Shown: in pieces, positions 25,944-35,295 of the stretch | Position numbering within the stretch: position 1 is the stretch's first letter | How the letters are laid out: every line of letters starts with the position of its first letter | NCBI GenBank assembly: GCA_947259915.1 | Contig: CAMYOC010000028.1 | Coordinates: forward strand, 138,200 to 202,199 | Source: an uncultured Gammaproteobacteria bacterium | Lineage (GTDB): Bacteria; Pseudomonadota; Gammaproteobacteria; Steroidobacterales; XN24 | Direction: 5' to 3' | DNA length: 64,000 nucleotides | The notes under the pieces: model-generated | Databases searched by the model: none | Seen by the model: only the letters and a program-made list of their open reading frames with translations | Told to the model about the DNA's origin: nothing | Translations under genes and position numbers: made by a program

Positions 25944-27833
25944 CTAGGTCCTCATCGCGTCGAGGACGCTCTGAAACAGGGTATCCGCCACCGCGATCGC
26001 CTTCGCCGCCGCCATATAGGCTTCCTGGTAGCGCATCAGGTTGACCGCCTCCTCATCCAGATTCACGCCCGAGACCGACTGCACGTCGAGTTCGGTTTGC
26101 TCGCGTAATGAGGTCTGCGCGTCGAGGCTGAGCCCGGCCTGGCGGGCGGTGACCCCGACCTGGCTCAACAGACCCGCCTCCAGGTCGTTCAGCGAGGCTA
26201 GTCCGCCCTGAAACAGGTCCTCGGAGGCCACGCCCGCCAGCCGCCGGGCGACCGTGTTGTCGCCGATGCCGGCCGGGTTTGGCGCGATGTCGAAGCGGTC
26301 TCCGGCTTGTGCCTGACCGCTGATCTGAACCTGCCAGCCGTTGAATTCGATATCGCCGCTGTCGCTGTAGGGTAGCGGGCCACTGAGATCGGCGCCGCCA
26401 GCGTCGAGGATGCGGAAGGTCGCCGGGTCGTCAAACACGATGCTGACCGGATCCGACAGCGCCGGTTCCGCCGGATCGCTTACCGCCGGCGTGGCGATCG
26501 CCGCGTTACCCTGATTGGCGAGCACCGCTCTGCTGCCCAGCGGCGAAGCCGCCGCGATGCGCTCGGGACCGCCGACCGCGAGACCCAGCCCGCCGGCCGC
26601 CCGCGACACGGGGCGCAGCAAAAAGCGGTCTCCGTCGACCGCGCCCGCCGGCACCTGGATGCTCAGTCCATCGGCCAGGAACGGATCGCCGGCGGTGCCG
26701 GATCCGCTCATGGGCACAGCGGCCCCGGATTGATTGGTGAGCTGCCAGCTGCCGCCGGCCAGCGCCAGATCATAGCTCTCTGCCGCCAGCGCACCGACGT
26801 CCGCGATACCGAGCACCACGGCACCGGAACCGGCATTGCGCGTCGACGCCATCACTTCGACCGCCGGTACGCGGAAGAAATCGCCGCCCGGATTGGCGTC
26901 CAGATCCATGCCGCCGCTGTGCACCGCGTTGAAACTCGATGCCAGCCCGGTGGCGATCCGGCCCAATTCCTGACGCGCCGGATCCAGCACCGCGCGACGG
27001 AATTCCAGCGCGCCGCCGAGGGTACCGCCAGACAGGCTGCCGCTGATGGCGAAGCCGCCGTCGGCCTGGGCCACCTGCAGCCGGGTCGGATCAAACTCGT
27101 CACGGATGACGTCCAGACCGAAGCTGCGGCTGGCCGCGACCAGGGTCTGACCGCTGCCGACAAACACGTTCAGCGCACCGTCGGGTTGTGTGTTGACGGA
27201 CACGTCGATCTTGCCGGAAAGCTGTGACAACAAGGCATCGCGCTGATCCAGCAGATCGCTGGGCGGCTGGCCGGGGCTGCGGCTGATCTGTTCGTTGATC
27301 CGGGCGATGGCTTCGGCCAGACCGTTGATGTCGGTGACAGCGCCCTGGATGCGCTGGTTGACATCGTTATCCAGCGCCTCGAGTTGTGCGTCGAGTACGC
27401 CAAAACGATCGGCCAGGGCCTGGCCCTGGCCCAGCACCGCATAACGGATCGGCAGCGAAGCCGGATCGGCGCTCAGGCTTTCCACGGTCTGGAAGAACTC
27501 GCTCATGCCCTGGGACAGACCCGCTGCCTCGTCGGACAAGATGCTGTCGACGCGCCGGGTGAGGTCGCTGAACACGCTCAGCTCCTGCTCGGCGGCGGTC
27601 GCGCCGCGCAGCTGGTCGGTCAAAAACTGATCGTAGATCCGCCGCACATCGGTCGGACTGACGCCGCTACCGATAAAGCTGCCGCCAAGATATTGTGGCG
27701 TGCGTGCCGCCTGATCCACGCGCTGACGGCTGTACCCGTCGGTGTTGGCATTGGCGATATTGTGACTGGTGGTGTCCATGCCGCGTTGTGCGGTCAGCAG
27801 ACCCGAGATGGCGTTGTTGAGTAATAGCGACAT
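25944..27833 (-). CDS. flgK: Flagellar hook-associated protein FlgK
   Basis: 629 residues, slightly longer than the enterobacterial protein. The N terminus LLNNAISGLLTAQRGMDTTS and NIANANTDGYSRQRV are typical of rod/hook proteins, and the C terminus holds VNLDEEAVNLMRYQEAYMAA. The middle carries the variable domain. FlgK forms the first junction ring on the hook. A sigma-28 box lies 70 bases upstream inside flgJ, which should give flgKL late expression in addition to read-through from flgB. Confidence 0.96.
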   Translation of the reverse strand: MSLLLNNAISGLLTAQRGMDTTSHNIANANTDGYSRQRVDQAARTPQYLGGSFIGSGVSPTDVRRIYDQFLTDQLRGATAAEQELSVFSDLTRRVDSILSDEAAGLSQGMSEFFQTVESLSADPASLPIRYAVLGQGQALADRFGVLDAQLEALDNDVNQRIQGAVTDINGLAEAIARINEQISRSPGQPPSDLLDQRDALLSQLSGKIDVSVNTQPDGALNVFVGSGQTLVAASRSFGLDVIRDEFDPTRLQVAQADGGFAISGSLSGGTLGGALEFRRAVLDPARQELGRIATGLASSFNAVHSGGMDLDANPGGDFFRVPAVEVMASTRNAGSGAVVLGIADVGALAAESYDLALAGGSWQLTNQSGAAVPMSGSGTAGDPFLADGLSIQVPAGAVDGDRFLLRPVSRAAGGLGLAVGGPERIAAASPLGSRAVLANQGNAAIATPAVSDPAEPALSDPVSIVFDDPATFRILDAGGADLSGPLPYSDSGDIEFNGWQVQISGQAQAGDRFDIAPNPAGIGDNTVARRLAGVASEDLFQGGLASLNDLEAGLLSQVGVTARQAGLSLDAQTSLREQTELDVQSVSGVNLDEEAVNLMRYQEAYMAAAKAIAVADTLFQSVLDAMRT

Positions 27834-27840
27834 AACTTAA

Positions 27841-28794
27841 TCAGACCCCGACGCGAGCCGTGGCCGACCTCCCGATAGAGGAACCCCCCGTTCCAGAATT
27901 GCTTATCGGCGGCGGCGCAGAATCCTTTAGCGGCGCCAGCGCCGACTCGAGCACACGGCCACCGAGGATGCTGCGGATCTTCTCTGCATAGGCGGGATCT
28001 GTCGCGTAACCTGCGCGCTGCAGGCCGTCCGCGAAAGCATCGGTATCGCTGCCCGCCGCCAGCGCCGGCTGATATCGGGCGCTGCCCTTGAGGAATTCAA
28101 CATAATCGCGGAAACCCTCGGCAACGGAGTCATAGGCCCGGAACCAGTCGCGCTGACGCCGCGCGATGCCATCCTCGTATTCGAGCGTGTCGACCGAGAC
28201 CCGGCGCCCGTTCCAGTCGGCGCTCGCCTTGATACCAAACAGGTTGTTACCGTTCTGGCCATCCGCTCCGCGGATCATATGCCGTCCCCAGCCGGTCTCG
28301 AGCGCCGCCTGGGCGACGATCGAACGAGGATCCACACCCAGTTCACCGGCCGCGTTACGGGCGTGCGGCCAGATGCTCTGCACAAATTCCTCGGGCGAGC
28401 CTGGCGCGAAGTCTTCGCCTCGAGGCTGCTCTCCCGAGCGCAAACGATCTGTCGGGGTCAGGGGCATTGCCTGGGGCGCCGGGGACGATGCAGACCGCAT
28501 GGTCCCGGAGAGCTGGCGCACCAGCATGTCCGCGATGCCCAGTCCCTTGCCCTGTGACATCTCCACCGCCATCTGCTGATCAAACATATCGCGATAGGCG
28601 CGTTCGCTATCGCTGTCGAACATAGGGTCGCCCATGCTGGCGTCACGCATGCTCTTCAACATCATGCTGGTAAACAGGGACTCGAACTGCCGCGCCACCT
28701 CGCGCAGCACCTCCGGATCGTTTTTGCCGGATTGCGCACGCAGCGACGCGAGGCCGGCGAAGTCATTGTAGTTGCTGGGTCCCTGAACGCTCAT
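27841..28794 (-). CDS. flgJ: Rod-cap and peptidoglycan hydrolase FlgJ
   Basis: 317 residues with two domains. Residues 1-100 form the rod-scaffold part (VARQFESLFTSMMLKSMRDA, FDQQMAVEMSQGKGLGIADM). Residues about 150-300 are a GH73 glucosaminidase, with the catalytic Glu in AQAALETGWGRHMI and NNLFGIKASADWNGR. FlgJ cuts the wall for the growing rod. The full-length two-domain form is the gammaproteobacterial type. Confidence 0.96.
   Translation of the reverse strand: MSVQGPSNYNDFAGLASLRAQSGKNDPEVLREVARQFESLFTSMMLKSMRDASMGDPMFDSDSERAYRDMFDQQMAVEMSQGKGLGIADMLVRQLSGTMRSASSPAPQAMPLTPTDRLRSGEQPRGEDFAPGSPEEFVQSIWPHARNAAGELGVDPRSIVAQAALETGWGRHMIRGADGQNGNNLFGIKASADWNGRRVSVDTLEYEDGIARRQRDWFRAYDSVAEGFRDYVEFLKGSARYQPALAAGSDTDAFADGLQRAGYATDPAYAEKIRSILGGRVLESALAPLKDSAPPPISNSGTGGSSIGRSATARVGV
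27903..27929 (-). promoter_or_regulatory. Sigma-28 promoter for flgKL inside the end of flgJ
   Basis: Minus strand TAAAGGAT-N11-GCCGATAA. The -10 box is perfect, TAAAG of the -35 box is perfect, and the spacing equals that of the fliC and flgM promoters. It lies about 70 bases before flgK, within flgJ coding sequence. In Salmonella flgKL also has a class 3 promoter. Confidence 0.78.
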
Positions 28795-28802
28795 GGCGGA
28801 TC

Positions 28803-29924
28803 TCAGATCACTACCAGCTCAGCGCGCAACGCGCCGGCCTCGCGCAGGGCTTCGAGGATCGCCACCAGATCGCCGGGCGCCGCGCCCACGTTGTTGACCG
28901 CCTGCACGATCTCGTTCAGATCTACGCCCGGTTCGAACAGGAACATGTAGCTACCCTGCTGCTCCACATCGACCTGGCTGTCTGGCGTGATCACGGTGCG
29001 CCCGTTACGGGTAAACGGCGCCGGCTGGCTGACGTCATAGTCCTCGGTGATAGTCACCACCAGGGAACCGTGGGCCACGGCCGCCGGCGTCACCCGCACA
29101 TGGGTGCTGATGACCACGGTGCCGGTGCGCGAGTTGATGATCACCCGCGCCGGCGCCTCGCCGGGATCGATGCTGAGATTCTCGAGCATCGAAAGAAATG
29201 TGGTCCGCTGGCCCGGATCGGCCGGGGCCAGTACGTCGACCGTGGTGGCATCCCGCGGACGAGCGGTGCCGTCGCCAACAAAGGCGTTGATGCCCTCGGC
29301 GAGCCGGGTCGCGGTAGTGAAATCGGCCCGATGCAGATTGAGCGCCAGCGTACTGCCCTGAGCGAATCGCATCGGCACTTCGCGCTCGACCGTCGCCCCG
29401 TTGGGAATACGGCCGACGCTGGGTATGTTGATGGTGACGCTGGAGCCGTCGTTGCCCGACGCGCCAAGACCACCGACCACCAGGTTGCCCTGGGCGATGG
29501 CGTAGACGGATCCGTTGATACCCTTGAGCGGTGTCATCAACAGGGTCCCGCCACGCAGGCTCTCCGCGTTGGCGATCGACGATACGGTGACGTCGATGGT
29601 CTGGCCGGGCTTGGCGAAGGCCGGCAGATCGGTGCTGACGACCACCGCGGCGATGTTATTGAGCTGCAGATTGGTCCCCGGCGGTATCGTAATGCCCAAT
29701 TGTTCGAGCATGTTACGCAGGGTCTGGATCGTGAACTTGGCCTGGGTCGTGCGATCACCGGTACCGTTCAATCCGACCACCAGACCGTAACCGATCAGCT
29801 GGTTGTTGCGCACCCCGCCCACCGAGGCCAGGTCTTTGATGCGCTCCGCAGACGCCGGCACGGCCAGCAGCACCATGGCCAGCGTGGCGAGCAGCGTCGA
29901 GAGTTTTTTGCCATTGGCTATCAC
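28803..29924 (-). CDS. flgI: Flagellar P-ring protein FlgI
   Basis: 373 residues. A signal peptide of about 26 residues ends VPASA, and the mature protein begins [20 protein letters not shown], the standard P-ring start. The rest matches the family along its length ([20 protein letters not shown]; ends [15 protein letters not shown]). It forms the periplasmic bushing ring around the rod. Confidence 0.97.
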   Translation of the reverse strand: MIANGKKLSTLLATLAMVLLAVPASAERIKDLASVGGVRNNQLIGYGLVVGLNGTGDRTTQAKFTIQTLRNMLEQLGITIPPGTNLQLNNIAAVVVSTDLPAFAKPGQTIDVTVSSIANAESLRGGTLLMTPLKGINGSVYAIAQGNLVVGGLGASGNDGSSVTINIPSVGRIPNGATVEREVPMRFAQGSTLALNLHRADFTTATRLAEGINAFVGDGTARPRDATTVDVLAPADPGQRTTFLSMLENLSIDPGEAPARVIINSRTGTVVISTHVRVTPAAVAHGSLVVTITEDYDVSQPAPFTRNGRTVITPDSQVDVEQQGSYMFLFEPGVDLNEIVQAVNNVGAAPGDLVAILEALREAGALRAELVVI

Positions 29925-29937
29925 GATCAGCTCCCGC

Positions 29938-30621
29938 TTACATCGGCCACAGCGGCGACATAAAGAACCGGCTCAGCCAGCCGACCTTGTTGGCCTCTGC
30001 CAGCGCGCCCTTGCCGCTGTAGATGATCTGGGCGTCAGCCACGCGCATCGAGTCGATGGTGTTGTCCGGCAGGATGTCCTGTTGGCGCACGACACCGGTA
30101 ATGCGGACATATTCGCGCCCTTGATTGAGCGTGATCCATTTGTCGCCGCTGACGTAAAGGTTGCCGTTCGGATAGACCTCGGTGATCGTCACCGTAATCT
30201 GGCCGTCCAGCTTGTTGCTCTGACTGCTCGAACCGCCGCCGTTGAAGGCGTTGCTGCTCTCCCAGTTGTTCTCCAGGATCTTGTTGCCGTTCAGAGTGAC
30301 GTCATCGCCGGCGATGATCGGCATGCCGGTATCGATGGAAGTGTCCTTGGTGGTCCCGGTCCGCGCGCTCTTGGTGGCCGCGGTGCGCTCGAGCAGACGG
30401 ATGGTCAGGATGTCGCCGACCCGGCTGGCCTTGGGATCGTCGAACAGGCGCAGATCATAGCCATTCTGATAGATCGCCCCGCCCATAGCCGCGGGCGGCG
30501 TCGGCGGTACCACCACCGGCAGCGGCTCGGGCTCAGGATCGGTATGGATCACGGTGCAGGCCGTCATCGGCAGCAGCACCAGACTCAACATCAGGGTAAT
30601 CACGAGGCGGCATACGTCCAT
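29938..30621 (-). CDS. flgH: Flagellar L-ring lipoprotein FlgH
   Basis: 227 residues. A lipoprotein signal with lipobox LPMTAC places the acylated Cys at residue 22. The mature part shows [39 protein letters not shown] and the C-terminal [15 protein letters not shown]. It forms the outer-membrane ring. It lies 28 bases after flgG and 13 before flgI. Confidence 0.96.
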   Translation of the reverse strand: MDVCRLVITLMLSLVLLPMTACTVIHTDPEPEPLPVVVPPTPPAAMGGAIYQNGYDLRLFDDPKASRVGDILTIRLLERTAATKSARTGTTKDTSIDTGMPIIAGDDVTLNGNKILENNWESSNAFNGGGSSSQSNKLDGQITVTITEVYPNGNLYVSGDKWITLNQGREYVRITGVVRQQDILPDNTIDSMRVADAQIIYSGKGALAEANKVGWLSRFFMSPLWPM

Positions 30622-30649
30622 GTCTTGCGTCTCTTTTTGTCGCGACCCG

Positions 30650-31432
30650 TTACAGGGTCGAGTTGAGGTATTCGAGCATCTGGTCGCTGGTGGAGATGGC
30701 CTTTGAGTTCATCTCGTAAGCACGCTGCGTCTCGATCATGTTGACCAGCTCCTCCACCACGTTGACGTTGGAGCCTTCCAGCGCGCCCTGCACCGTCAAT
30801 CCCAGACCGTCCAGCCCCGGCGTGCCGACCTGAGCGGTGCCGCTGGCGGTGGTCTCCACATACAGGTTCTGTCCCTTGGCTTCGAGACCCGCCGGGTTGA
30901 CGAAATCGGCCAGCTGTAAACTGCCGACCGTGGACAATTCCGACTGGCCCGGCAGCTTCGCCTGGATCAGGCCGTCGTTCGAAATACTGATCGCCAGCGC
31001 ATCCGACGGGATGTTTACGCCCGGCTGCACTTCATAGCCGTTGGCGGTGACCAGACGGCCATCCGAATCGACCATGAACGAACCATCGCGGGTGTAGGCC
31101 AGATCGCCGTCAGGCTGCAATACCTGGAAGAAGCCGCGGCCCTGGATCATGATGTCCAGCGAGTTGCCGGTCTCCATCTGGTTGCCCTGTGTAAAGATCT
31201 TCTCCGTCGCCACCACGCGCACGCCGGAGCCCAGCGCCATGCCGGTTGGGGCCTCGGTGTCTTCAGAGGTGCTGCCGCCGACCTGACGGACCTGTTCATA
31301 GAGCAGGTCCTCGAAGACGACACGGCCGCGTTTGAAGCCGGTGGTGTTGACGTTGGCCAGGTTGTTGGAGACCACGGACATCCGTGTCTGCTGCGCCTCC
31401 AGCCCGGTTTTGGCTACCCAGAGTGAGTCCAT
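30650..31432 (-). CDS. flgG: Flagellar distal rod protein FlgG
   Basis: 260 residues, as in E. coli. It starts MDSLWVAKTGLEAQQTRMSV followed by NNLANVNTTGFKRGR, the rod/hook family signature, and ends NSKAISTSDQMLEYLNSTL. It forms the distal rod. Confidence 0.97.
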   Translation of the reverse strand: MDSLWVAKTGLEAQQTRMSVVSNNLANVNTTGFKRGRVVFEDLLYEQVRQVGGSTSEDTEAPTGMALGSGVRVVATEKIFTQGNQMETGNSLDIMIQGRGFFQVLQPDGDLAYTRDGSFMVDSDGRLVTANGYEVQPGVNIPSDALAISISNDGLIQAKLPGQSELSTVGSLQLADFVNPAGLEAKGQNLYVETTASGTAQVGTPGLDGLGLTVQGALEGSNVNVVEELVNMIETQRAYEMNSKAISTSDQMLEYLNSTL

Positions 31433-31469
31433 TTTTGTTTACTCCTGTTCACGTTCCCTGTGAGTTCGA

Positions 31470-32210
31470 TTACTGCAACCGCAGCAGCGCCGAAGAGGCC
31501 TGCTCGTTTTCCTCGGCCGACTTGATCGCCTTGAGCTGAAGCTCGTACTGGCGCGAGAGCTGGATCATCTGTACCAGCGACTCAGCGGTATTGACGTTGG
31601 ACGTCTCCAGCCGCCCGGTCACAATCCGCACCAAACCATCTTCCACCGCACTTTCGCCGCTCTTCCGCTGCATCAGCCCCTGGCGTCCCTTGACCAATTC
31701 CTCCGCGGGCGGATTGACCAGCTTGAGCCGATCCACCTGTACCTGGGTGCTGGGATCCGAGCCGATCGGCACGATGCTGATCGAACCCTCGTCGCCGATA
31801 AAGATGCTCTGGAATTGTGGCAGCGTGATCGGACCGTTCTTGCCCATCACCAGATGGCCGTCGCCGTTCTCCACCGTGCCGGCCGCGGTCACCCGCAGAT
31901 CACCGGCCCGGGTGTAGGCTTCGCTGCCATCCGGCCGCTGCACCGCGAGCCAGCCCGCTCCGTCGATGGCGACGTCGAGGTCGCGGCCAGTTGCGACCAG
32001 GGTCCCGGCGCGCCGGTTCCAGCCTTCGGATTCCGCCACCGCGTTGACACGGGTCGGCAGACCCTCGCCTTCCACCGGGCGGCTGCCGAATGCCTGCATG
32101 TCCGCGCGGAAACCCGTGGTCGCCACATTGGCCAGATTGTGGCTGACCGTAGACATGGCCCGCATGGCCTGTTTGGCCCCGGTCGCCGCTACGTAGATCA
32201 ACCTATCCAT
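31470..32210 (-). CDS. flgF: Flagellar proximal rod protein FlgF
   Basis: 246 residues. It opens MDRLIYVAATGAKQAMRAMS with NLANVATTGFRADM and ends with ESLVQMIQLSRQYELQLKAI. Length and order (flgE-flgF-flgG) identify FlgF. Gaps to neighbours are 27 and 37 bases. Confidence 0.96.
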   Translation of the reverse strand: MDRLIYVAATGAKQAMRAMSTVSHNLANVATTGFRADMQAFGSRPVEGEGLPTRVNAVAESEGWNRRAGTLVATGRDLDVAIDGAGWLAVQRPDGSEAYTRAGDLRVTAAGTVENGDGHLVMGKNGPITLPQFQSIFIGDEGSISIVPIGSDPSTQVQVDRLKLVNPPAEELVKGRQGLMQRKSGESAVEDGLVRIVTGRLETSNVNTAESLVQMIQLSRQYELQLKAIKSAEENEQASSALLRLQ

Positions 32211-32237
32211 GTCCTCGACTCCGTCTCAGTGATCCGG

Positions 32238-33440
32238 CTAGCGGATGTTGATAATGGTCTGGGTGATCTGATCCATGGTCGAAATCACCTGGGCGTTGGC
32301 CTGGAAACTCCGCTGCGCGGTGATCATATTCACCAGCTCGTCGGTGAGATTGACGTTGGCGGACTCCAGCGCGCCGGCCTGGATCAGGCCATAGCTGGAG
32401 GATCCAGCCTCACCCCGCACAGGCTCGCCGGAGGCGAAGGTCTCGACCCAGGCGGTGTTGCCGGCCTGCTGCAGACCCTCGGGATTGGCAAAGTTGGCGA
32501 TGGCGACCTTGCCCAGCGCCGACGCGCGGCCATTGGTATAGCGGGCATAGACGATGCCGGATTGATCAATTTCGATATTGCTCAGGCGGCCGGCCGCGGA
32601 CCCATCCGGGTTCAGCGAATTGACCGCGAAGCGGGAGCCGAATTGCGTGGTGTCACTCAGATCCACATCTAACTGGATGTCATTGGCACCGGTACCGGGA
32701 TTGACCGGCGGCATGCTGATGCTCAGCGATGCCGGCACAATGACGCGTCCGTCGGAGCTGAATTCCAGCGGCTGCGGTGGACCGGCCTGGGTGCCGTCCA
32801 GGGTCATCGCCAATTCCCAGGCGTTGTCGGCCGGCGCCTTGATAAAATAGTAGGTCGACGTATGGGGTGCGCCCAGCGAGTCGTACACCGTGGTCGAGGT
32901 GCTGTGACTAAAGGTGTTCGGGTTAGCCGGATCGAACGGGCTCACCACCGGTGGCACCGCATCTGCCGGCAGGTTGACGCCCATCTCGACCTGGGTGCTG
33001 GCCACTGGCGGATTGACATCGTTGGTCAGCTCGAGATCGATCAGCGTGCCGGTATTGAAACTGCCGTCGGACAGCACCGGATAGGCCTGCAGACGCTGGC
33101 CTTGTGCGTTTTCCACCAGACCCTCGGCATTGACGCCGAACGCGCCGGCGCGCGAATAGATCTCGTTGCCGCCGTCGTTGAGGATATAGAAGCCCTGGCC
33201 ACTGATCGCCAGATCCAGATTGCGCTCGGTGAAGTTGACCGAACCCTGGCTGAACTCCTGACGCACGGTGGACAGCTGTACGCCGCTGCCGATGCCGTCG
33301 GCGCCAGCCGCGAATACATCGGCGAACTCAGCCCGGGAGGACTTGTAGCCGGTGGTGTTGGCGTTGGCGATGTTGTTGGAAGTGACTGCAAGATCGGCCG
33401 TGGCCGCGTTCAGTCCGCTCAATGCGATTTGGAATGACAT
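32238..33440 (-). CDS. flgE: Flagellar hook protein FlgE
   Basis: 400 residues. The N terminus MSFQIALSGLNAATADLAVT with NNIANANTTGYKSSRAEF, and the C terminus ANVNLTDELVNMITAQRSFQ, are typical. The central FlgE-D2 region (TVYDSLGAPHTSTYYFIKAP) is present. It builds the universal joint whose length FliK controls. A chance-quality sigma-54-like box lies inside flgD upstream (33667-33681). Confidence 0.97.
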   Translation of the reverse strand: MSFQIALSGLNAATADLAVTSNNIANANTTGYKSSRAEFADVFAAGADGIGSGVQLSTVRQEFSQGSVNFTERNLDLAISGQGFYILNDGGNEIYSRAGAFGVNAEGLVENAQGQRLQAYPVLSDGSFNTGTLIDLELTNDVNPPVASTQVEMGVNLPADAVPPVVSPFDPANPNTFSHSTSTTVYDSLGAPHTSTYYFIKAPADNAWELAMTLDGTQAGPPQPLEFSSDGRVIVPASLSISMPPVNPGTGANDIQLDVDLSDTTQFGSRFAVNSLNPDGSAAGRLSNIEIDQSGIVYARYTNGRASALGKVAIANFANPEGLQQAGNTAWVETFASGEPVRGEAGSSSYGLIQAGALESANVNLTDELVNMITAQRSFQANAQVISTMDQITQTIINIR

Positions 33441-33488
33441 CTATCTGATCTCCTTGATTTTGATTCCGGTCCGTCCCTGACCGACGTG

Positions 33489-34154
33489 CTAGCGAATCGC
33501 TCTTACCTGGGAAAGCCGGACCTGCTCTCCGTATTCGGTGGTCACCCGGGCCCCCTCTCCATCCGTGGAGAGGGCGACACTGTCGACCCGGGCGTACAGA
33601 AGGGTGGGAATCCGTTCCCGTTTCCCGTTTGAATCGATATCGGCCTGAACTACATAAGACCCTGGCGCAGCCGGGGTGCCATCGTTCCTGGTACCGTCCC
33701 AGCTGAATTCGGCGACGCCGGCGGCGCGTGAACCCAGCCTCATTTCACGCACCAGCTGTCCCGCGGGATCGAGGATCCGCACGCGGGCGTCACCGGTGCT
33801 GGCCGGCACATCGATCGCGCCATCCAGCTGACCACCCTCGGCAATCCGGCCTACCTCGGCTTCGAGCAACACGGTGCGGCCGATCATGTTCGCCGCCTGC
33901 ACCGTCTGGCTGGCGTGGATCGAATCAGCCAGCTGGGCCACGGATTTGTTCATGTCCTCGATACCGGAGACGGTAGAGAACTGCGCCAGCTGGCCGAGGA
34001 ACTCGCCGTTCTCCATCGGCTTCATCGGATCCTGATTGCGGAACTGCGTCACCATGAGCTTGAGGAAATCCTCCTGTCCCAGCTCGCTGCGTCCGCTCTC
34101 AGTGGTCTCGCGTGGGACCGCGAGACTGCCGTTGACTGAGTTGATCATGTCCAT
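33489..34154 (-). CDS. flgD: Hook-capping protein FlgD
   Basis: 221 residues. The N-terminal scaffold region LGQEDFLKLMVTQFRNQDPM and MENGEFLGQLAQFSTVSGIE is diagnostic. The C-terminal part has the FlgD Ig-like and Tudor-like fold segments (EFSWDGTRNDGTPAAPGSY). FlgD caps the growing hook. AGGGA lies 7 bases before the ATG at 34154; ATG at 34148 is an alternative. Confidence 0.95.
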   Translation of the reverse strand: MDMINSVNGSLAVPRETTESGRSELGQEDFLKLMVTQFRNQDPMKPMENGEFLGQLAQFSTVSGIEDMNKSVAQLADSIHASQTVQAANMIGRTVLLEAEVGRIAEGGQLDGAIDVPASTGDARVRILDPAGQLVREMRLGSRAAGVAEFSWDGTRNDGTPAAPGSYVVQADIDSNGKRERIPTLLYARVDSVALSTDGEGARVTTEYGEQVRLSQVRAIR

Positions 34155-34186
34155 GGGCTATCCCTGCTTCGTGTTAATGCGCCGGG

Positions 34187-34597
34187 CTACTGGCCCAGGC
34201 TGAGTGTGCGGAGCAACAGCTCCTTCGATACCTTCGCCACTTCGACGCTGTTCTGATAGGAGCGTGAGGCGGCGATCATATTGACCATCTCATCGACGAC
34301 GTTGACGTTGGAGGTGTAGACGTTGCCGTTCTCGTCCGCGTCGGGGTGCTCCGGCATGTGCACCTGTTTGGGCTCGGCCCGGGTCTCGACGACGCCATCG
34401 ACACGGACACCTGCGACATCCGGGTTGTCGCTGCCGAGTCCATCGACGCTGAATACCGGCTGTCTCGAGCGGTACACCGAAGCCGGATCACCGCTGACGG
34501 AATTGACGTTAGCCAGATTGCTGGCGGTCGCGTTCAGACGCACGGATTGGGCGCTCATGGCCGACCCGGCGATATCGAAAATCTTGGTCAGTGACAT
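34187..34597 (-). CDS. flgC: Flagellar proximal rod protein FlgC
   Basis: 136 residues. MSLTKIFDIAGSAMSAQSVR followed by SNLANVNSVSG is the FlgC start, and NVNVVDEMVNMIAASRSYQN the conserved C-terminal helix. Gap to flgB is 3 bases. Confidence 0.96.
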   Translation of the reverse strand: MSLTKIFDIAGSAMSAQSVRLNATASNLANVNSVSGDPASVYRSRQPVFSVDGLGSDNPDVAGVRVDGVVETRAEPKQVHMPEHPDADENGNVYTSNVNVVDEMVNMIAASRSYQNSVEVAKVSKELLLRTLSLGQ

Positions 34598-34600
34598 GAC

Positions 34601-35002
34601 TTATCGGTTCCCGGTGATGGCGAGCCTGAGACCTTTGATACGCTGGCTCAGAAAGGTCAGGCTCGCCTGATAACGTGTGGAGGCTTCAGCAAACGCGGCC
34701 TTCTCTTTGTCAGAGTCGACCGTATTGCCGTCGAGGCTGGGCTGGCTGGCAGTGCGGTAACGCACAGCGGCCGAAGCGGCGTCGGCGGTGTTTGAAATAT
34801 GTCCGGATCGTGTGGTGCGCAGGTTGACGGAACCGGCCTCGGCGTTACGCATGGCGCTGCGGAAATCCACATCGCGCGCCTTGAAACCAGGCGTCTCCGC
34901 GTTGGCGAGGTTCGAGGCGACGACCTCGAGACGCTGACGGTTGACCGCCAGCGAGCGCTCGTGCCCTGAAAAAACCTGATCGATATATGTCGGCATTGCC
35001 AT
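34601..35002 (-). CDS. flgB: Flagellar proximal rod protein FlgB
   Basis: 133 residues. The N terminus has RLEVVASNLANAETPGFKAR and the C-terminal helix FAEASTRYQASLTFLSQRIK. It is the first gene of the flgBCDEFGHIJKL operon, which spans about 10 kb with all gaps under 50 bases and ends at the terminator after flgL. A sigma-54 box lies 29 bases before the start. Confidence 0.96.
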   Translation of the reverse strand: MAMPTYIDQVFSGHERSLAVNRQRLEVVASNLANAETPGFKARDVDFRSAMRNAEAGSVNLRTTRSGHISNTADAASAAVRYRTASQPSLDGNTVDSDKEKAAFAEASTRYQASLTFLSQRIKGLRLAITGNR

Positions 35003-35030
35003 GCTCCGGCTTTAGCTTGGGATTTGTCTT

Positions 35031-35045
35031 GCAATCCGCGTGCCA
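35031..35045 (-). promoter_or_regulatory. Sigma-54 promoter of the flgB operon
   Basis: Minus strand TGGCAC-GCGGA-TTGC, exact consensus, 29 bases before flgB. It lies in the 293-base region between flgB and the chosen flgA start, back to back with a plus-strand sigma-54 box at 35171. The space between them (35046-35170) is the natural place for activator binding sites; no clear palindrome was recognised there. Confidence 0.9.
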
Positions 35046-35170
35046 ACTTGGCCGGGCGGGCCGAAATTGTTTGTAGATCGGGCCGGGACGGGCGAAAAGC
35101 GGCAACATCCTTCCGCTCGGGCGACAACTTCGGCCGCTGCCGGGGGCCTGTTTTGCCAATCCGCGCCAAC

Positions 35171-35185
35171 AGGCACGGTCTTTGC
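35171..35185 (+). promoter_or_regulatory. Sigma-54 promoter of flgA
   Basis: Plus strand AGGCAC-GGTCT-TTGC, one mismatch to consensus, with GG and GC ten bases apart. Transcription would start near 35197, which rules out the in-frame GTG/ATG at 35182 as the flgA start. Confidence 0.75.
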
Positions 35186-35295
35186 ATGATGTTTCTGGTC
35201 CGCGGAAACGCATGCACAAAGATTTGGCCACCAACATGATCGTTATGCCGTCAAAACCACATTACTTAGGGGCTTGTGCCGGAAACGCGGCGCCG

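Noticed and set aside
33667-33681. TGGCAC-N5-CTGC on the minus strand inside flgD, before flgE
   Set aside because: It matches sigma-54 but encodes conserved FlgD sequence and lies 230 bases from flgE within a continuous operon; probably chance.
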